Source: Megaustenia siamemsis
Taxonomy: Eukaryota; Mollusca; Gastropoda; Stylommatophora; Ariophantidae
Assembly (NCBI GenBank): GCA_032433765.1
Contig: JAVIAB010000051.1
Coordinates: 53,367,328-53,431,327, forward strand
Direction: 5' to 3'
DNA length: 64,000 bases
Under the pieces are notes generated by a model. That model was not told where the DNA came from. It worked only from the letters and a program-made list of their open reading frames with translations, and ran no database searches. The translations under genes and the position numbers were made by a program. Shown here piece after piece: positions 12,001-23,388 of this stretch; the stretch's first letter is position 1, and every line of letters starts with the position of its first letter.

Positions 12001-15000
12001 GAAACATGTATCTTTGTTTGTGTATGCCAACTTTATATCTCAAGTAATAGATAGAGTTGTGGCGATTCATGATTGTGCAAAGAAGTTACGACGGTGGTTT
12101 TCTGTTGCCTTCCATCGGTTTGTTTACGGTTGGCTCCGCTAGCCTTTGACTAAAAAGTCTCACCCACAAGGCAGTGGGGTTGTTTTACTTTGGGGTACCA
12201 TCTCTTAGCCTTTTACTTTCCGAGCTTACCTGCAAGGCAGCAGTGCAGCCGCAGGTGTTGAACTGTTTACTACATACAGTAGCAGGTAAAATTACCCGAC
12301 CTGACCAAAGAGTGAAAAAGAATTACAAGAAATGTTGGACATTATAGTGAAAGAAAGCAAAAATAAAGGACTCAGACTTATAGCAAAAAGACAGAAGTAA
12401 TCTTCTCTTCTTCTGCTTTCCTTCCTCATCTGCCTTTCAGCATCCAGGGGAGATAAATTTGCGTCTTTTGCTCTTCTATTTGCCTCTGCTGCTGTTATGT
12501 TTTTCTAGTGCTTCTAATATTCCATCGACCCATCTTTTCGTGGGTCGACCCTTCGGTCTGGTGTTCTCACAACGTTTGTTGAAGGTTGTTGTGTTGTGTT
12601 TGTTCTTTCTGCCTTGTCACTGGCCAAACCATTTTATCTGTGTTTCTCTTATATATTCTATGGCGGGGGTTATTCCTAGCTTTTTTCTCAGTTCTTCATT
12701 CTAATCTGATCTCTCAGACTGTTTCCTGTCATTCGTCTAACACATTTCATCTCTGTAGAGGTTATTTTTCTTATTGTTCTTGCATCTAGGGTCCAGGTCT
12801 GGCATTGGTAGCACAATGTTGGGATGAAGACTGTATTGTATAGTGCTCGTTATGCCTCCAGAGTATTCCTTGTTGGACAATAGTGATGAAACTGTCCAAT
12901 GATTTGACAAGCTTTGTTGCATCTTGACTTGATTCTATCTCTGCTGTTTGAGAATTATCGTTTGTCATTAGACTTCCTAGGTATTTGAATTCCTCTACTT
13001 GTTTAGTTGTCTGCCTTCTATAGTTATGTTGATGTTCTGTTTATTTTTGGCAACATTCATGACTTCGTTTTGTTGATGTTGATTTTCATGTTGTATTTTG
13101 TGCCTGAGATGTTGAGTTTGTTTAAGTGTTCTTGTAGGTCTTCTATTGTCATGTATTAGTGCCTGATCGTCTGCTAATAAAAGCTAGTTGATCTCCTCTG
13201 TCTCTGATGGGTAGCTAGCTTGCATATAGGTCCATGTATGTAATAAAACAGTAGGGGGGATAGTACGTACCCTGTCTTACACCTATCTAACTTCGAAGTG
13301 GACTGTGTAGCGTACGTTGTTAGTAACTCCCACATTTGTTCTCTATTTACTCTGTCGAATGCTTTTTCCTGGTCAATGAAAGGCTATGTATAAGTTTTGA
13401 TGTGTTCTGTCGTTTTTTTTCTGCAAGCTGTTTTAATGTGAATAGTGCGCGTGTACATCCTCTGTTTTTTCGGAACCCCATTTGAGAATCGTAAACTGTA
13501 TTCTATTATTGGTCTCAGCCTTTTTTCCAAGATTTTTGGCGTATAGCTTTCCTACAGGCTGAGAAGAGATATATCTCTATATTGATTGCAGTCTCTTTTG
13601 CTACCTTTCTTTTTCCATATTGGTATGATGATTGTTTGTTGCCAGTCTTCTGGGGCTTGTTGTTGGTGCCATGCTGCATTAAAATTCTGTGCAGCCATTG
13701 CATTCCTGTTTCTCCTGCTGCTGCTATTATTTCTATTGGTATGTTATCTATCCCCGGTGCTTTATTTCTTGGTGCATATTTGATTACTTCTTCGATTTCC
13801 TCTTTCATGATGTTGGGTTCAGTATTTGTGAGTTCTAGCGTGGTTTTTGTTGTCTTATTGGTAGTTGGTATGTTTAACAGGTCTTCAAATATTCTTTCCA
13901 TCTCTGTTGCTACATTGGTTATTTGATATTGCTGTCCGTCTTTGTCATTTACATCAGTAGGATCATGTTTTTTTTCTCGCTCTTGTGGCTTTTACTGCTT
14001 TGTAGAAATCTCTTGTGGCTGTCTTGAAGTCCCTGCTCAGGTTTGTCTGAATTCTGTCCAATTCTTTTGCTAGCTTCTTTGATCAACATTTTAACTCTTT
14101 TGAACTAAGGCATATGACAGAAGTAATGGTAGCAACAAAGAAAAGACATCACCTCAGTGCAAATAAAGACAAGTGGAACAATATTAAAACAGCAAATGAA
14201 TTTAAATATTTGGGAACTTTGTTAACCTCAGACGGAAGATGTACAAAAGAGATGAGATGCAGAATGGCTCAGGCAAAGCAGCTTTCCAAAAAATGAGGAA
14301 GATACTATGCAATCCATTTTTGACAATAGAAACAAGAAAAGAGTTCTTAAATATTATGTAGAGCCGTCTTAACATATGGATGTGAATCATGGACAATAGA
14401 ACAACAGACAAGAAATCACTGTCTATAGAAATGTGGTTTTACAGAAGAATGTTGAGAATACCAAGTGACAACTAAGAAGAGTAATGAAAATGTTCTGAAA
14501 GAGGTCAAAGCAAAACAGAAGGTCAACAACAGAATGATAAATAACTGTCACGATCGAAAGGTGGAGAGACATGATCACCTATGCCAGCAGGCCCGGTACT
14601 TGATGATGATGATGATGAATAGGTAGTGACATAAAAATACCACTTCACAAGTCATTTTGTGGCAAATGAAAGTCTGATGGTTGTTCACTAAACACTCACA
14701 GGCTGACTGCCAGTAAATGCGCATTCGGGAAAATGGAAAAAAATTCACACATGTTGGTCCAATTCCACTCCATACTGGAGGACATCTCACTTGCTTATGT
14801 GTTAAATGGGAAAAATAAGGTTGGATCATTTTTGTAAAACCCATGTTAAACTATGACACAAGATAATTAAATCCTTCACAGAGTTAACAAAGAAACATGG
14901 CCACAAGTGGCTATGCTACATTAGAACTTTGTTAAGAAACAATACGAGCCAATGAATTACATGACTCACTCACATGCACATCTTCACCTTATGCTTAACA

Positions 15001-15243
15001 CTATGAATCTGTCCAGATTATAACAAAGACTAATAACTAAGATTTCAAATAGTGATACTAATATGGTGTAGTTTTTAAATTATAGCATTTATATGTTTTT
15101 TATTATATATATATCTAAAATAGGCCATATACACACACATATTGTTGTTTCTTAATAACAAAATAACAATTATAATCCCCCTTTGCAGATCTGACTGCTG
15201 GCAGTGAATCTGTGGCACTGATGCATCCGGCACACATCCTACT
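9083..15243 (+). CDS. Unrecognised spliced gene, exons at 9083, 10233 and 15189
   Basis: I do not recognise this protein. Evidence for a gene is splice structure and coding sense. Exon 9083-9741 follows a TATTGCACAG acceptor, starts at ATG 9104 (MDSSTASQFVSSLVQ, then FCHGYVQFSSSIEIVGHIYL), and ends ATG|GTAAGT. Exon 10233-10380 follows GGTCAG in the same phase (KHIIKEESFMVDESCEVKVD) and ends A|GTAGGT. Exon 15189-15243 follows TTTGCAG, fits the phase (LTAGSESVALMHP) and ends ACT|GTAAGT. One frame change is needed near 9295 inside the first exon (LCF to HTNSYHS), so it is either frameshifted or carries a sequence error. The downstream HTH exon at 18452 may belong to it. It could be a host transcription factor or a lineage-specific domesticated gene. 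Confidence 0.5.
10381..11689. other. Putative intron, no feature recognised
   Basis: Lies between the exons at 10233-10380 and 15189-15243. The 73-codon ORF near 11002 has no recognisable content. Confidence 0.4.
11690..11785 (-). mobile_element. SINE-B fragment
   Basis: Reverse complement of the SINE-B head (GGTGGTCTAGAGGCAAGACA, B-box-like GGTTTGAATC). Compare the plus copy at 20305-20495 and the minus copy at 15695-15848. Confidence 0.65.
12063..12303 (+). pseudogene. LINE-E 3' UTR fragment
   Basis: Inverse copy of 5041-5290 at roughly 90% identity, from GTGCAAAGAAGTTACGACGG to GTAGCAGGTAAAATTACCCG. It is heavily 5' truncated and lies directly upstream of a LINE-B fragment. Confidence 0.8.
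12304..14612 (+). pseudogene. LINE-B copy split by a LINE-C insertion
   Basis: LINE-B pieces at 12304-12401 (ELQEMLDIIVKESKNKGLRL) and 14116-14612 (NEFKYLGTLLTSDGRCTKEM, then the C-terminal tail and a GATGATGATGATGATGA end) are contiguous in the element. They are separated by LINE-C at 12402-14115. The 12 bp GACAGAAGTAAT occurs once on each side (12390-12401 and 14116-14127), the expected target duplication. The coding frame is broken. Confidence 0.85.
12402..14115 (-). pseudogene. LINE-C copy nested in LINE-B
   Basis: On the minus strand it encodes an RT N-terminal part (13515-13901: EEVIKYAPRNKAPGIDNIP), a degenerate palm with LADDQALIHD near 13170, and the tail VLPMPDLDPRCKNNKKN..RMTGNS. 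Sister fragments are at 19060-19600 and 55795-56170. Many frameshifts and stops show it is inactive. Flanked by the 12 bp duplication GACAGAAGTAAT. Confidence 0.85.
14613..15188. other. Putative intron sequence
   Basis: No gene or repeat recognised between the LINE-B tail and the candidate exon at 15189. Confidence 0.4.
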
Positions 15244-15694
15244 GTAAGTAGTCTTCTCTTCTGCACCAAGTGCTTTTAAAATCTTTGAAACGCTTACTAG
15301 GGATAGTTCTTGGAGAGACAAAGTAGCAAATAATGAAATGCTGAATCATGCTGGGTAACCCGTATGTCCACTATCCTTAGCAATGTTGTCTAAGATGACT
15401 AGATCTTGCAGACACATTGACATGTAAAATGTGGTCTTGTGACCAGTCCCAAGTGAGCCACAGATTTTTTTATGTCTATGTACCTTTATTTTTATTAGCG
15501 TTCACTTGTTAAGTGGCATGGATGTGATTTGTCACTAGTTTGCGACAGAGCCATCTGCACCTTTAGCCTGACATGCCATCTTGGCATGGTATTTTGCTTA
15601 ACAATTTTGTTAGAACAGCAGCCATTTTGGCATACCGTTTTTTACTTTTAACTGCCAAGGGTTCTCAAATATGCAAAAGTGCACTCGGAATCTC

Positions 15695-15848
15695 ATGTTC
15701 TTTACAAATATATGTGAGGGCTAGGCATTGGATGTCACCACTCAGAGACCAGGGGAGGAAAAAGCCACGAATCGAAGTGAGAAATACCCACTGCATGGGT
15801 TCAAAACTCGGACCTTCTTGTCCAGAGGTCAGTGTTTACATCTAACCA
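15695..15848 (-). mobile_element. SINE-B copy
   Basis: Read on the minus strand: GGTGGTTAGATGTAAACACT head, TCTGGACAAGAAGGTCCGAG, CTCACTTCGATTCGTGGC and CCTAGCCCTC. This matches the plus-strand copy at 20305-20495 block by block. Confidence 0.75.
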
Positions 15849-15961
15849 CCATTTCCCCAAGTTATGTGCCTGTCTATAAGAATTTGGGCCTTCATGCTTG
15901 CAGTGATTCTTGCATCATTCACAAAGGGTGACCTGCACTCCTCGGTTCATCTTGAAAGCTG

Positions 15962-16160
15962 CCATGTCCTATTTGAAAGTAATTTTCTAACTCTTTCCAT
16001 AAGAAACTTTTTATCAATGCAATGGAAGATTTCAGAGACATGGTTTTAAGAATCAATCTACATATTTATTTTCTAACACATAACATATAATATATGAATT
16101 TGAGATAAGGAACAAGGTATTAGATTTCACCAATACCAAGGTGATAAAAGACATGTAAAA
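15962..16160 (+). repeat. Copy of the repeat end at 46405-46620
   Basis: Starts CTAACTCTTTCCATAAGAAA and shares ATGCAATGGAAGATTTCAGAG, AATCAATCTACATATTT and TTTCACCAATACCAAGGTGA with 46405-46620. It is probably the terminus of a DNA transposon (see 46405). Confidence 0.6.
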
Positions 16161-16689
16161 AAGAATATGGTTTGATGACTGTTCACACTAATCAAATTGA
16201 GAGTGACGCACTAACAAACAATGTGCTTTACCAATATAAAAATAAAAATGGTTATTTGTTTCAGTGCTGTTGTTATAGAAGAGTTGACTATTTGAACAAC
16301 TGACATAACCAAAATATTGTTAGAAATGATTAAAATCAGAGCGGAGTGTTAAAATCAGAAATTGCTGATATTTAGAATGGATTTATTAGTGGTAAATGTT
16401 CACAATAAATTTGTATTATCAAAATGAATACAGAATAGTGTAGGGATACCTGATATGCCAAGGGAAAAATACGGCACAATTATATTTATCTCTCAGGATC
16501 ATTGGCACATTTTAAAATGATATATATGCTTACATTTTCATGTTTCCTGGTTAGAGCTTTGTACCTTTGGATTGGTTGAAGTACAGAAACGTTGGTACAG
16601 TTAACAAATAATCTGTCCTATAAATTATCTTTACTGCATATGATTGGAAGTGGTGGGAAGCTGCAGTTTTCTATCCTGGACCAAGTGAT

Positions 16690-18370
16690 GACACTGATAG
16701 TTTGTTAGCCACAGCCACTGCAGGATTTCTGTTATAATGTCTATCCATTTGACCTGGAACAACAGCAGTCTTCAGCTCCCTCACTGAGAATGAGCAACCT
16801 GCCCAGAATAATGTGCTAAGATACAATGCAGGTCCTATGCCAGGTCTGACACTTGATAAAAAAGATCACCAGATACAAAGAGTCTAGAATTGCTGCCCTC
16901 TACTGCTTGAAAGAACAACAGATAGATTTGGCTTTTGGTCTTCCTCAAGACTTTTAGTCAAGTCATCATTTTAATGATCGCAGCGTAGGCCTCATTGTTT
17001 AAAAAACAAGATAATTAACAGATCTTTAAGTATGTTGTATTAAATAAGGTTAAATAAGACTGCTGTTGAGCCCAGAGAAGAATGGATATGAGTGCCAACA
17101 GAGTACTTTATGTCTCCTTTTTGTTTGTGTCATTTTGAGCAGAGAGTGCAGACAACAAAACCCTGTGCTTATGGAGGTGTAGACCTTGATCTATATGAAC
17201 ATTTTTCTGAGAGTTTGTGGCAGTCATCTACACTGATGAGTCTGTTGTTGGGCAGTCATCTACACTGATGAGTCTGTTGTTGGGCAGTCATCTACACTGA
17301 TGAGTCTGTTGTTGGGCAGTCATCTACACTGATGTCTGTTGTTGGGGCAGTCATCTACACTGATGAGTCTGTTGTTGGGCAGTCATCTACACTGATGAGT
17401 CTGTTGTTGGGCAGTCACTCTACACTGATGAGTCTGTTGTTGGGCAGTCATCTACACTGATGAGTCTGTTGTTGGGCAGTCATCTACACTGATGAGTCTG
17501 TTGTTGGGCAGTCATCTACACTGATGAGTCTGTTGTTGGGCAGTCATCTACACTGATTAGTCTGTGGTTCGGCATGGTTGAAACTCTTGGCAGTCATCTA
17601 CACTGATGAGTCTGTTGTTGGGCAGTCATCTACACTGATGAGTCTGTTGTTGGGCAGTCATCTACACTGATGAGTCTGTTGTTCGGCATGGCTGAAACTC
17701 TTGGCAGTCATCTACACTGATGAGTCTGTTGTTCGGCATGGTTGAAACTCTTGGCAGTCATCTACGCTGATGAGTCTGTTGTCGGCATGGTTGAAACTCA
17801 TGGGTTTTCACAGCCAGGTCAAGAGAAAACAGTACAGGAAGAAAGCGGTGTTTTCGTGATAATTACAAGCAGTTTGATCATGGAGATCATGGCAGTACTA
17901 AAGTGATTGGCTAAAAACACAACCTTTTACTCATGTGTATTTTCTGAGTGATTCAAGAGCATGCTTAGGAAGATTGAAGGGTGTTGAGATCAAAGACAAT
18001 GGTTGGTACCACTGAAGAACTCAGAATTGTCTGGGATCTGTTTCATTTTTGTCCCTGGACACTTGGGCTTCAAAGGAAATGAATGAGCTAACAGCCTGGC
18101 TGCAGTGGACTGGATTGACATTCTGAAGGCACTTAGGGAGGTAGAACAAGCTAATGAATCTATGATCATGAATCTACAACCACATCCAGACCGCAGGAAC
18201 TCAGGTCCACATTGGAGACGCCAGAAAGGAGTATTATGCTGGGTGACTCAGAGGAATAATAAATGAACTGATGTCGTCAGTCTCCACCACACTGAGGAAC
18301 ACACTAGGGAGAAGATCTGAGCAATTATGGACATGTTGGATGTGCAATGAGAATGTTCCATTGAATAAAC
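16690..18370 (+). pseudogene. LINE-D (RT end plus RNase H) interrupted by a minisatellite
   Basis: Conceptual translation in several frames gives a LINE C-terminal half. Around 16750-16960 it reads RIMC.DTMQVLCQV...ITRYKESRIAALYCLKEQQIDLAFGL, then the RNase H first motif VIYTDESVVG (repeated, 17215-17800), then the late RNase H motif ICFIFVPGHLGFKGNE near 18035-18085 and a tail to about 18370. Stops and frameshifts abound. The RNase H domain would act on the RNA of the retrotransposition intermediate; this copy is dead. Confidence 0.7.
17215..17800 (+). repeat. 32 bp minisatellite within an RNase H motif, about 17 units
   Basis: The unit CAGTCATCTACACTGATGAG + TCTGTTGTTGGG (32 bp) is repeated head to tail. 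A few units have an extra base, and some carry a longer spacer with GGCATGGTTGAAACTCTT. Each unit encodes VIYTDESVVG in one frame, the first catalytic motif of the LINE RNase H domain in which it sits. Confidence 0.9.
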
Positions 18371-18451
18371 TAACTGTAAATTGTGTTATGTCAGATATAT
18401 TGATTTTATTTTGCTAACTGAAGTGTGTTCTGTACTTTTATAATCCTTTAG

Positions 18452-18651
18452 AAGTGCCTAACATCCCAGACCAGACACCAGATTGTGGAATATGCAAACA
18501 TTGTAGAAACAGACCGGCTGCTCGACACTTTGGTGTGCATGAGTCTTCCATTCGGCATTGGAGGAAGAAATTGGGATGGTATTACAAGGCATGGGAGGAA
18601 AGCGAGGAAGAAAACGAAAAGATAACAATTTTCAAGATAAGAGAAATATAG
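18452..18651 (+). pseudogene. Exon with Brinker/CENP-B-like HTH
   Basis: After a poly-pyrimidine tract and acceptor (AATCCTTTAG) the sequence encodes RNRPAARHFGVHESSIRHW, the recognition part of the helix-turn-helix shared by Brinker and pogo/CENP-B-type proteins. The helix upstream (RHQIVEYAK) is present but in a frame shifted by one base at GCAAACATT, consistent with loss of one A. The frame then stays open (LGWYYKAWEESEEENEKITI) to a TAG at 18649. It may be the terminal exon of the gene at 9083 (phases do not join directly, so an exon would be missing) or a separate relic. Confidence 0.5.
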
Positions 18652-18659
18652 TAGTGGAT

Positions 18660-19055
18660 GCACCAACTTTGAAGTAGAAGAAACAGAACAATCTTAAAGA
18701 ATTTGCAGGCTTTTCCTTGAATATCTTTCAGCATAAGGAACTAGGCTTCCAGACTGCTTCAGTGTGCTTGTGTTTGGTTCAAATTTACAGTAAAGAGACA
18801 ATATTACTGCAACTAAATATAGTAAGACATTGCTTATTGCAATGATTGTTGGATTACAAAAAGGAAATAAGTCATCTAGCTAGATCAGTAAAGGAGACTA
18901 CAGAGACAGGACCAGAATAGATTCATTACAGCTTAAGACATGCACAATAGCTTGTAAAACATCATGAGGCAGGATGAACTGCCCATTACTAACTAAATAT
19001 CTTCTATGTGAAACTGAATCCTCGTAAGTTTTTACTGAATTTTTAATTAAAAAAA
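18660..19055. other. No feature recognised
   Basis: Sequence between the HTH exon and the LINE-C fragment; no supported ORF or repeat. Confidence 0.4.
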
Positions 19056-19059
19056 CTTG

Positions 19060-19600
19060 TATGCCTTACAACCAAATTGTATGAGAAACAGACCTTTTTG
19101 TGTGACTTTCCGCATTTTTTTTCTTCTTAACAGAATCTTATTAAAATATAAATGTGTGGAGAATTGCAAAAGTGACTGCTTATATGTGCTAGCCAATGAA
19201 ATTTTCATTCCAATGTTATGCTACCAATGTCAGTCCTGGACCCTAGGTGCAAGAACAATATGAAAAATAACCACTGCAGAGATGAAGTGTGTTAGAAGAA
19301 TGACAGGAAACAGCCTGAGAGAAAGATCAGAAATGAACTGAGAAAAAATCTAGGAATAACCCCTGTTTAAATAAACAACTGATAAAATGGTTTGGCCACA
19401 TGATAAGGCAGAAAGATCAAAACAGAATGAGCCATCAATAAACTTTGCGAAAACACCAGACCAAGGCCAACCATGAAAAAGATGGATTGACAGAATATTA
19501 GAAACATTAGGAACATAACAGCAGCAGAGGCAAACAGAAAAGCAAATGACCGCAAGTTATATCTCCCTCGATGCTGAAAGGCAAATGAGGAAGGAAAGAA
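19060..19600 (+). pseudogene. LINE-C C-terminal fragment
   Basis: Encodes MLCYQCQSWTLGARTI, KCVRRMTGNSLRERS, WFGHMIRQKDQNRMSHQ and a lysine/glutamine-rich tail ending MLKGK, corresponding to 12402-12800 read on the opposite strand. Frames are interrupted by stops. Confidence 0.75.
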
Positions 19601-20304
19601 GAAGAAATACACCCCAGAGTCCACATGAGGGGAGCTAATAAAACACAATTAATCATTTCTCATTAGCAGTGCAGCAAGAGCCTGTCAGTTGACACAAAGT
19701 AGTTCTCATAATAATTTTTGGGTGACAGCTGTGGTCTAATATAACTGAGAAGACCAAGTCTGAGGTTAAGGGGCAAAAACTTCAAGACTAGACAAGCCAG
19801 TTGGGGGGGGGGATGCTACATTTATTATACATCATTGCTAAGAACAGTAAGGTTGTGAAACCCACAAGTCAATGACTATCAACCGTGCTACATTTATGTT
19901 CAACTGTAATAAGAGATCTCAATTTGTAATAAGAATATAGCGCATGCACAAGTATTTCTAATAGCTCATTATTCAAAGTGTTTTTTAAATTGAAAATAAT
20001 ACAGCAATTTAGTGTTGTAATACATTTTGAAATTAAGTGCCGGTCTTTGATTAGTGATCAGAATGGATTGGCACCTTTTTTAGAAGCTGTGAGAGGCCAA
20101 ATTTGTTTTCTTCCTTCATTGTTAGGACGTTACAGACAGTGACTTGCATTTTTGTAGGAGATATCACATGGTTACTGGGTCAGGAATCTCCCTATTAATC
20201 AGGAGAAACAGTTTTGAAATGAATGAGATACTTTTCAAGGCATCTCTATGTAAGTGCAGTAGTCTTGCTTTTTATTCAAATATTTTAATTATTCATTTAC
20301 TGGT
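19601..20304. other. No gene recognised
   Basis: Contains a G10 run near 19803. Nothing else is supported. Confidence 0.4.
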
Positions 20305-20495
20305 CACAGATCTTGGTGGTCTAGAAGTAAGACGTCTGCCTCTAGACAAGAAAGTCCCGGGTTTGAATCTCACCACAGACAGTTGACATTTTTCACTTCA
20401 AATCCATGGTTTCTTCGTGGCTTACCCTCCCCAATCTCTGGGTTGTAATATCTGATGTCTAGCCCTCTTGGTCTGTATATTTTTGTGTGTGGTTG
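20305..20495 (+). mobile_element. SINE-B copy
   Basis: A tRNA-like head (GGTGGTCTAGAAGTAAGACG, B-box-like GGGTTTGAATC), then CACTTCAAATCCATGGTTTC, CTTACCCTCCCCAATCTCTG and TCTAGCCCTCTTGG. Best preserved of three SINE-B copies in the window. Confidence 0.75.
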
Positions 20496-21320
20496 GTATA
20501 CAAATTCACCTCTTCAAAATATGGAAGATATGTAGCCAGGATCTTGACTTTCTCAATAATTATTTTTAAACACAATGATTTAGTACGTGCTCATGCAAGT
20601 TTCAGTGATCCGTTTCCAAGTTCTCATTCCTGCTAAGGAGCCTAATTTGTCCAGTGAAACCATTTCAGTGGAAGGAGCAGCTCAGGTTATAGAAATCCTT
20701 ACTGCAGCTTTTGTGCCACAAGCAAACTGAGCATGAAGAAATATATAAGTGCTGATACCTTGTAGATCAGTGTTGTTAGTTGTATTCTAATCAGGAGTTA
20801 TTGTTTTACATTTCCAGTATTAATTTTGTCATAATGGTCATGTTGCAGTGGGGTGTATAAATTATTATTTACATAAAAGTTATGTGTGAAGATTTCAGTA
20901 CTGCTCAACTGAAACTCCTCAGTAATATTTGGTAAATGAATGGAAAATAAATCATTGAGTGACATAATTACAAATGGACTTTTCATATTGAATAAAAATA
21001 ATATTATTATTAATGTTGAAGTAGACAAAATTGATAATAAGTTATACTCCTTTGTTTTAATAGTAGTTTGCAAATTTTCTAATTGTTCATTTTTTTTTAA
21101 TGATTCTGATATTTAACTGTTGATCAGTTGCTGTATTTGTTGGAAAATATTTAGTTGTGCATTTTTTTTGTAAATATGAATATGTGATACTGTTTACACA
21201 TTTTTGTTTCTTCATTTACTAAATGCCTTTCAAAATTTCTGCACAAGTTCTTATGAGTATAAAGGTATTTGAACTTAGAATTAACACTTAATCTTAGGAC
21301 GTATTGAATGGATACATTTC
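20496..21320. other. AT-rich stretch, no gene recognised
   Basis: Low-complexity A+T rich sequence; the 91-codon minus ORF has no recognisable domain. Confidence 0.4.
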
Positions 21321-22664
21321 TATCTATCTATCTATTGACCTTTCGAGCCGTAACCGGCCCATAGGGCATAGACCAAGATACACCTTCTCCTATATGAATT
21401 TTTGTTCTAGCAGTTTTCTTTTAAAGATATTTTATCAAATCTCGCCATCTGTCTCTGTTCTGTGCAAGCAGTTCTATCTCATTGAGGGAGCCGATTCCTG
21501 CTGCTCTTGCCTCTCTCATCAATGTTCTTCTCAGTGTCTCCCTGGGTCTTCCTCTTTTTCTTTTACCTGTTGTTTCCCATATGAGGGCTTGCTTTGCTAT
21601 TCGATTATTATCTCTTCTCATCACATGTCCAACGTATGACCATCGTCTTTTCTTTATTACTGAAGATATTAGTGGTTGATTGGCGATTTCTCTAATTTCC
21701 TCGTTTGTTTTGAATTCGTTCCATTCTATACCAAGTATTTTCCTTAGACATTTATTTTTGAATGCGTTCAACTTTGTTTCTATATCTCTTGTTGTTTTCC
21801 AGCTTTCACACATGCATACGTAAGGGTTGATAGTACATTTGATTTGAATAGCCTAAGTTTTGTGTTTGTGCTAATGAGTTTTGATTTCCACAACTTTTCA
21901 AGGCTTCTGAAAGACATTGCTGCTTTAGCCAGTCTGATTCTAATTTCTTTGCTCGTATCCCCTTCTCGATCAATGTGACTTCCAAGATAGATAAAGTGAT
22001 CGATCTCTTCTACTGGTTTGTTTTCCATGTATATTTTGTCACTTGTTGGAATTAAACTTTTCATGACTTTAGTCTTTTCATGATTGACCTCAAGCCCAAT
22101 TTTGCTGGCTATTGATGATAGTTCATTTGTGTTTTCCTGCATCGTTTTTATCTGATTGCTGATGAGAACTATGTCATCAGCAAAGTCCAGGTCCTCCAAA
22201 TGGTCTCCTTGTATCCATTCGATGCCTTTATTACCAGTGCAGCATTCTTCATTATGAAGTCCATAACAATTCCAAATAACAAGGGCGATAAAATACATCC
22301 TTGTTTAACCCCAGTTTCTATTGGGAAACATTCGCTCAGTCCTTCCTCTGTTCGAACTGCACATGTGTAACCATCATACATGTCTTTGATAATATTTATG
22401 ATTTTTGATGGTAAGCCATATTGCTTCAGAATTTTCCACAAAGAATCTCTATGAATACTATCAAATGCTTTTTTGAAGTCGATGAAGTTAAGTACAAAAG
22501 GTTTTTGCTTTTCAATGAGTTCCTCCAATATAAGTCGTAGAGTGAAAATGTGGTCAAGACAGCTTCTCCCTTTTCTAAACCCAGCCTGTTCTTCACGCAT
22601 TACTGTATCTATTGAATCCTTTATTCTATTTAGGATGATTTTACAGAATAATTTTGAGGCAACT
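21321..22664 (-). pseudogene. LINE-A copy, 5' truncated
   Basis: A minus-strand copy of the LINE-A ORF from the RT thumb/palm ([63 protein letters not shown]) through the C-terminal [16 protein letters not shown] region to the 3' UTR and a TATCTATCTATC tail at 21321. Two frameshifts split it (21421-21813, 21780-22298, 22169-22744). Homology to the 51577-54006 copy stops near 22664. High identity indicates recent insertion. Confidence 0.9.
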
Positions 22665-23189
22665 GATACATTTAGTATGTCATTTAGATAATGTGACCAG
22701 TGTGATATTACATGATGATTTATTGCCTGATACAGCATTATCATTATGAAATAGAGTGGATTGTATTATGGAAACACATTTTTAGTAATGTTGACAAATT
22801 ATGATTCAGGTGACATGCTCTGTAATATTTAGTATCATAATCCCAAGTGCACTTAGAACAACTAGTAAAAAACAGAGAGATGATGTTTGGCACCCATACC
22901 CTTTTGGCTGTGGTCAAATTGGAAGAAAAAAAGACATCCTTCCATGCAATGAAAGTAAAAGTTTCAATGTGGTGTATAAACAATGGCCAAGTATAGAAAG
23001 TAGAATAACATTTGAATTTATCACTGGAATTAAGATTGTGTTGCTTTGTATATAGCACATCTATTCAAGTTGCAATAAATAAGAAACAGTGAATAAGCTT
23101 ATTTAAAAAAAAAAAAAAAAGGTAAGTAGTTTTACAAAGAAATGATGGGACTGTCATAAGCGGAGAAATTAAAAAAAAAAATATATATA
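22665..23189. other. No gene confirmed
   Basis: An 84-codon plus ORF at 22801-23055 followed by AATAAA-like and A16 sequence near 23074-23120 could be a short retrocopy. I do not recognise the product and cannot support it as a gene. Confidence 0.3.
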
Positions 23190-23330
23190 TATATATATGT
23201 AGGAAAAAAAACGGTTTGGTTAAAGCTTCACATAGCAAGTGGACAACACAAACCAAAACAATGTTTCTGCACAATTGGCCTTCAACGGGAACAAACATGT
23301 ATTAAAAAAAAACAAATAAATAAACAGCTG
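23190..23330. repeat. Interspersed repeat R2, copy 1
   Basis: Shares GGTTAAAGCTTCACATAGCA, AGTGGACAACACAAA and GGGAACAAACATGTATT with the copy at 33467-33840 (there interrupted by a SINE-A). Family unknown. Confidence 0.65.
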
Positions 23331-23388
23331 TCATAAACAGCTTTGTCTTAATGGGAGATATCCCGTGGAAGCACAACATAATAAATAA

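Noticed and set aside
17215..17800. CRISPR-like spaced repeat
   Set aside because: Units are head to tail without unique spacers, in animal DNA; it is a minisatellite.
22801..23120. Retrocopied gene with poly(A)
   Set aside because: An ORF followed by an A16 run is suggestive, but the protein is unrecognised, there is no target duplication, and A runs are common here.
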